In this document: in pieces, positions 62,778-64,000 of the stretch
Position numbering within the stretch: the stretch's first letter is position 1
Layout of the letters: each line of letters opens with the position of its first letter
From: Comamonas testosteroni
GTDB taxonomy: Bacteria > Pseudomonadota > Gammaproteobacteria > Burkholderiales > Burkholderiaceae_C
Assembly (NCBI RefSeq): GCF_030505195.1
Contig: NZ_CP129672.1
Location: 5,304,501-5,368,500, forward strand
Length of the DNA: 64,000 nucleotides
Direction: 5' to 3'
The notes under the pieces: model-generated
The model's database searches: none
What the model saw: only the letters and a program-made list of their open reading frames with translations
What the model was told of the DNA's origin: nothing
Position numbers and translations under genes: made by a program

Positions 62778-63571
62778 TTACTTTTTAGCGCTGCAAAGGT
62801 GCGGTTGGTGCCGCTGTCGTGATCGTCTCAAGCCAGGTATCCAGAACCTATTTCTTGCAGACAGAGTTGGAGTGGTGATCAGCGGGCCCATCACAGCCAC
62901 CACCATCGGCAGTCCAAGTGCGATAAGCACATACCTTCCCGAAGGACTTGCAAGGCGATTTGCCGTCGTGCAAATGAATTCCGCCGCACTCATGCCTGTG
63001 TAGTGCATGTTGCAAACGGCAAGGGCCATGATCGCCGCAGCAAGCAGGCGCATGCTTGTCTGTGCGGTATGAAATGCCAGCCACAGCGCCGCAGTTGCAG
63101 CCAGGAGAGCAATAAGCACAGACATGCGACTCGCTCATGGTTCCACTCCAGGTGGCCTCCAAAGCGCATGCCATACATGCCTAGGTAGTGCATGACAACT
63201 GCGCCCAGCCCAAGCATTGATCCGGCCAACAGCAAGCGACCAATGCTGCGCGGGTTGCGAGCCACGCTATGAAAAGCCAGAGCCGAGATTGTCATCGCGG
63301 CAATGAGCGACACGCCCGTCTCCGATACCGAGTAGCCGGTCTCAAGGTCCATGCGCAGCGCAAGCATGGCAATGAAATGCATCGACCATACGCCAATACC
63401 GCCAAGAGCAATCCCTGTGCTGCCGAGGCTCATCAGATAGCTCTGACGGTCATCAACCTTCGGTTCAAGTCCCTTGGCGTGGATCAGCGCAATGAAGGCT
63501 CCAATCATTGAAATCGCGTACGACAGTACAACCAATTCCATGCTGTAGCTGGTGCTGACCACTACATCCAT
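62778..63571 (-). pseudogene. MHYT-domain membrane sensor (one-base frameshift)
   Basis: Seven-helix MHYT protein. AGGAG lies eight bases before an ATG at 63571 (MDVVVSTSYSMELVVLSYAI). MHYT motifs are SMHFIAMLALRM, VMHYLGMYGM and NMHYTGMSAAEF, in order. The first two are in one frame and the third in another; a one-base deletion near 63150 (after LEWNHERVA) separates them. With one base restored the protein would be about 264 residues, ending LSARNRFWIPGL. MHYT domains are thought to sense O2, NO or CO through copper. Either a pseudogene or a sequencing error. Confidence 0.7.
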
Positions 63572-63663
63572 GATGCCTCTCCTGGTTGCCGAACAAGAAG
63601 AATCCAGAATTTGCAAATTGACTTGTATCAAATTAATTCAAAGCCATCAAGATGATTTTATGA

Positions 63664-63705
63664 ATCAGATCTGATTCGATGCTAATCAGATACATCAGAT
63701 CTGAT
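63664..63705. promoter_or_regulatory. Paired 12-bp palindromes (candidate operator)
   Basis: ATCAGATCTGAT occurs at 63664-63675 and again at 63694-63705, exactly 30 bases (about three helical turns) apart. An AATCAGA half-site lies between them. Both are in the divergent promoter region of the MHYT-BLUF and Aer-like genes. Confidence 0.7.
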
Positions 63706-63859
63706 CTATATTCAAAAATTGAGACAAATCAAAGAATATGTAAGCACTTGATACGAGAAAGCGCTCAAGGAGCGATCGCACGGGTGCCCAAGGCGTACTG
63801 GCTTCACTCAATCTGGGCGGTATCTCGTTCCGTCAGGCCATTGACCACAGAAGGCACAT

Positions 63860-64000
63860 ATGAGAGTGAACGCACCGGTAACTCAGCGGGAGTACAGCTT
63901 TGATGAGCATGCAACTCTGATGTCCACCACGGACACAGAGAGCTACATCAAATATGCCAATCAGGCGTTCATGGAGGTCAGCGGCTTCGAGCCGCAGGAG
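63860..64000 (+). CDS. Aer-like PAS chemoreceptor (5' end)
   Basis: The first 47 codons run off the window. MRVNAPVTQREYSFDEHATL and STTDTESYIKYANQAFMEVS then GFEPQE match the start of Aer, whose PAS domain holds FAD and reports redox state for aerotaxis. AAGG lies before the ATG. The remaining PAS, membrane and signalling domains are outside the window. Confidence 0.75.
   Translation, partial: MRVNAPVTQREYSFDEHATLMSTTDTESYIKYANQAFMEVSGFEPQE

Overview
The window looks like a chromosomal segment of a Comamonas-type betaproteobacterium (Comamonadaceae, Comamonas testosteroni/thiooxydans group). This is inferred from the high-GC coding style, the overlapping ctaA-ctaB pair, the Omp32-like porin, the paired diheme cytochromes resembling thiosulfate dehydrogenase and its partner, and a dispersed intergenic palindrome (CCAGCGCTT...AAGCGCTGG) that I associate with this family. 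The species call is an inference; no rRNA is present.

Layout. (1) 1-12.5 kb is core: the 3' part of ligA, a patatin-like phospholipase, a DsrE-like protein, a two-gene periplasmic thiol-redox operon (an unusual DsbD-alpha/Lgt-like/TlpA fusion followed by DsbG-like), a divergent OmpR-type two-component system, a TsdB/TsdA-like cytochrome pair, and ctaA-ctaB for heme A/O synthesis. CTTAAT-type direct-repeat boxes lie between the redox operon and the regulator and again before the cytochromes, suggesting one regulator serves both sides. (2) 12.5-33 kb is accessory and decayed: broken phage genes (rdgC, Tad2-like, thermonuclease, integrase next to tRNA-Gly, lysis-like fragments), repeated hairpin-plus-small-ORF units and direct repeats, mixed with intact cargo (chemoreceptor, diguanylate cyclase, Fic protein, DUF4337, Usp, DUF1003, an HsdR-N-type nuclease, an orphan UmuD-like protein with a LexA box, and a MarR/AlkD-like operon). 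(3) 33-39.6 kb holds a CTL-like lipoprotein, a ferric-reductase-like oxidoreductase, a complete IS3 element with target duplication, an RRM RNA-binding protein and a porin.

(4) 39.6-47 kb is bounded by an intact ISL3 element and an inverted truncated ISL3 copy. Between them are a VOC protein, an OXA-2-like class D beta-lactamase, a 5'-truncated LuxR regulator, a MocR regulator and a broken LysR gene. (5) 47-57 kb is regulatory and mobile: MarR-GNAT, a NarL-type response regulator/kinase pair, an AT-rich spacer, IS3 and IS30 remnants, a LysR-controlled serine hydrolase/MFS operon, a broken MocR gene and an alpha/beta hydrolase. (6) 57-64 kb has a macrodomain protein, an M20 amidohydrolase with divergent LysR, an Imm10-like immunity gene, a DUF2750 gene, a MHYT-BLUF light/gas-sensing pair (the MHYT gene frameshifted), and the start of an Aer-like PAS receptor. 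Two identical 12-bp palindromes lie in the divergent promoter region before the Aer-like gene.

I saw no CRISPR array and no rRNA. No wholly new system is proven. The strongest candidates are the fused redox protein with its predicted regulon, the UmuD-like protein lacking the expected lysine, and the MHYT/BLUF/Aer locus with its paired palindromes.
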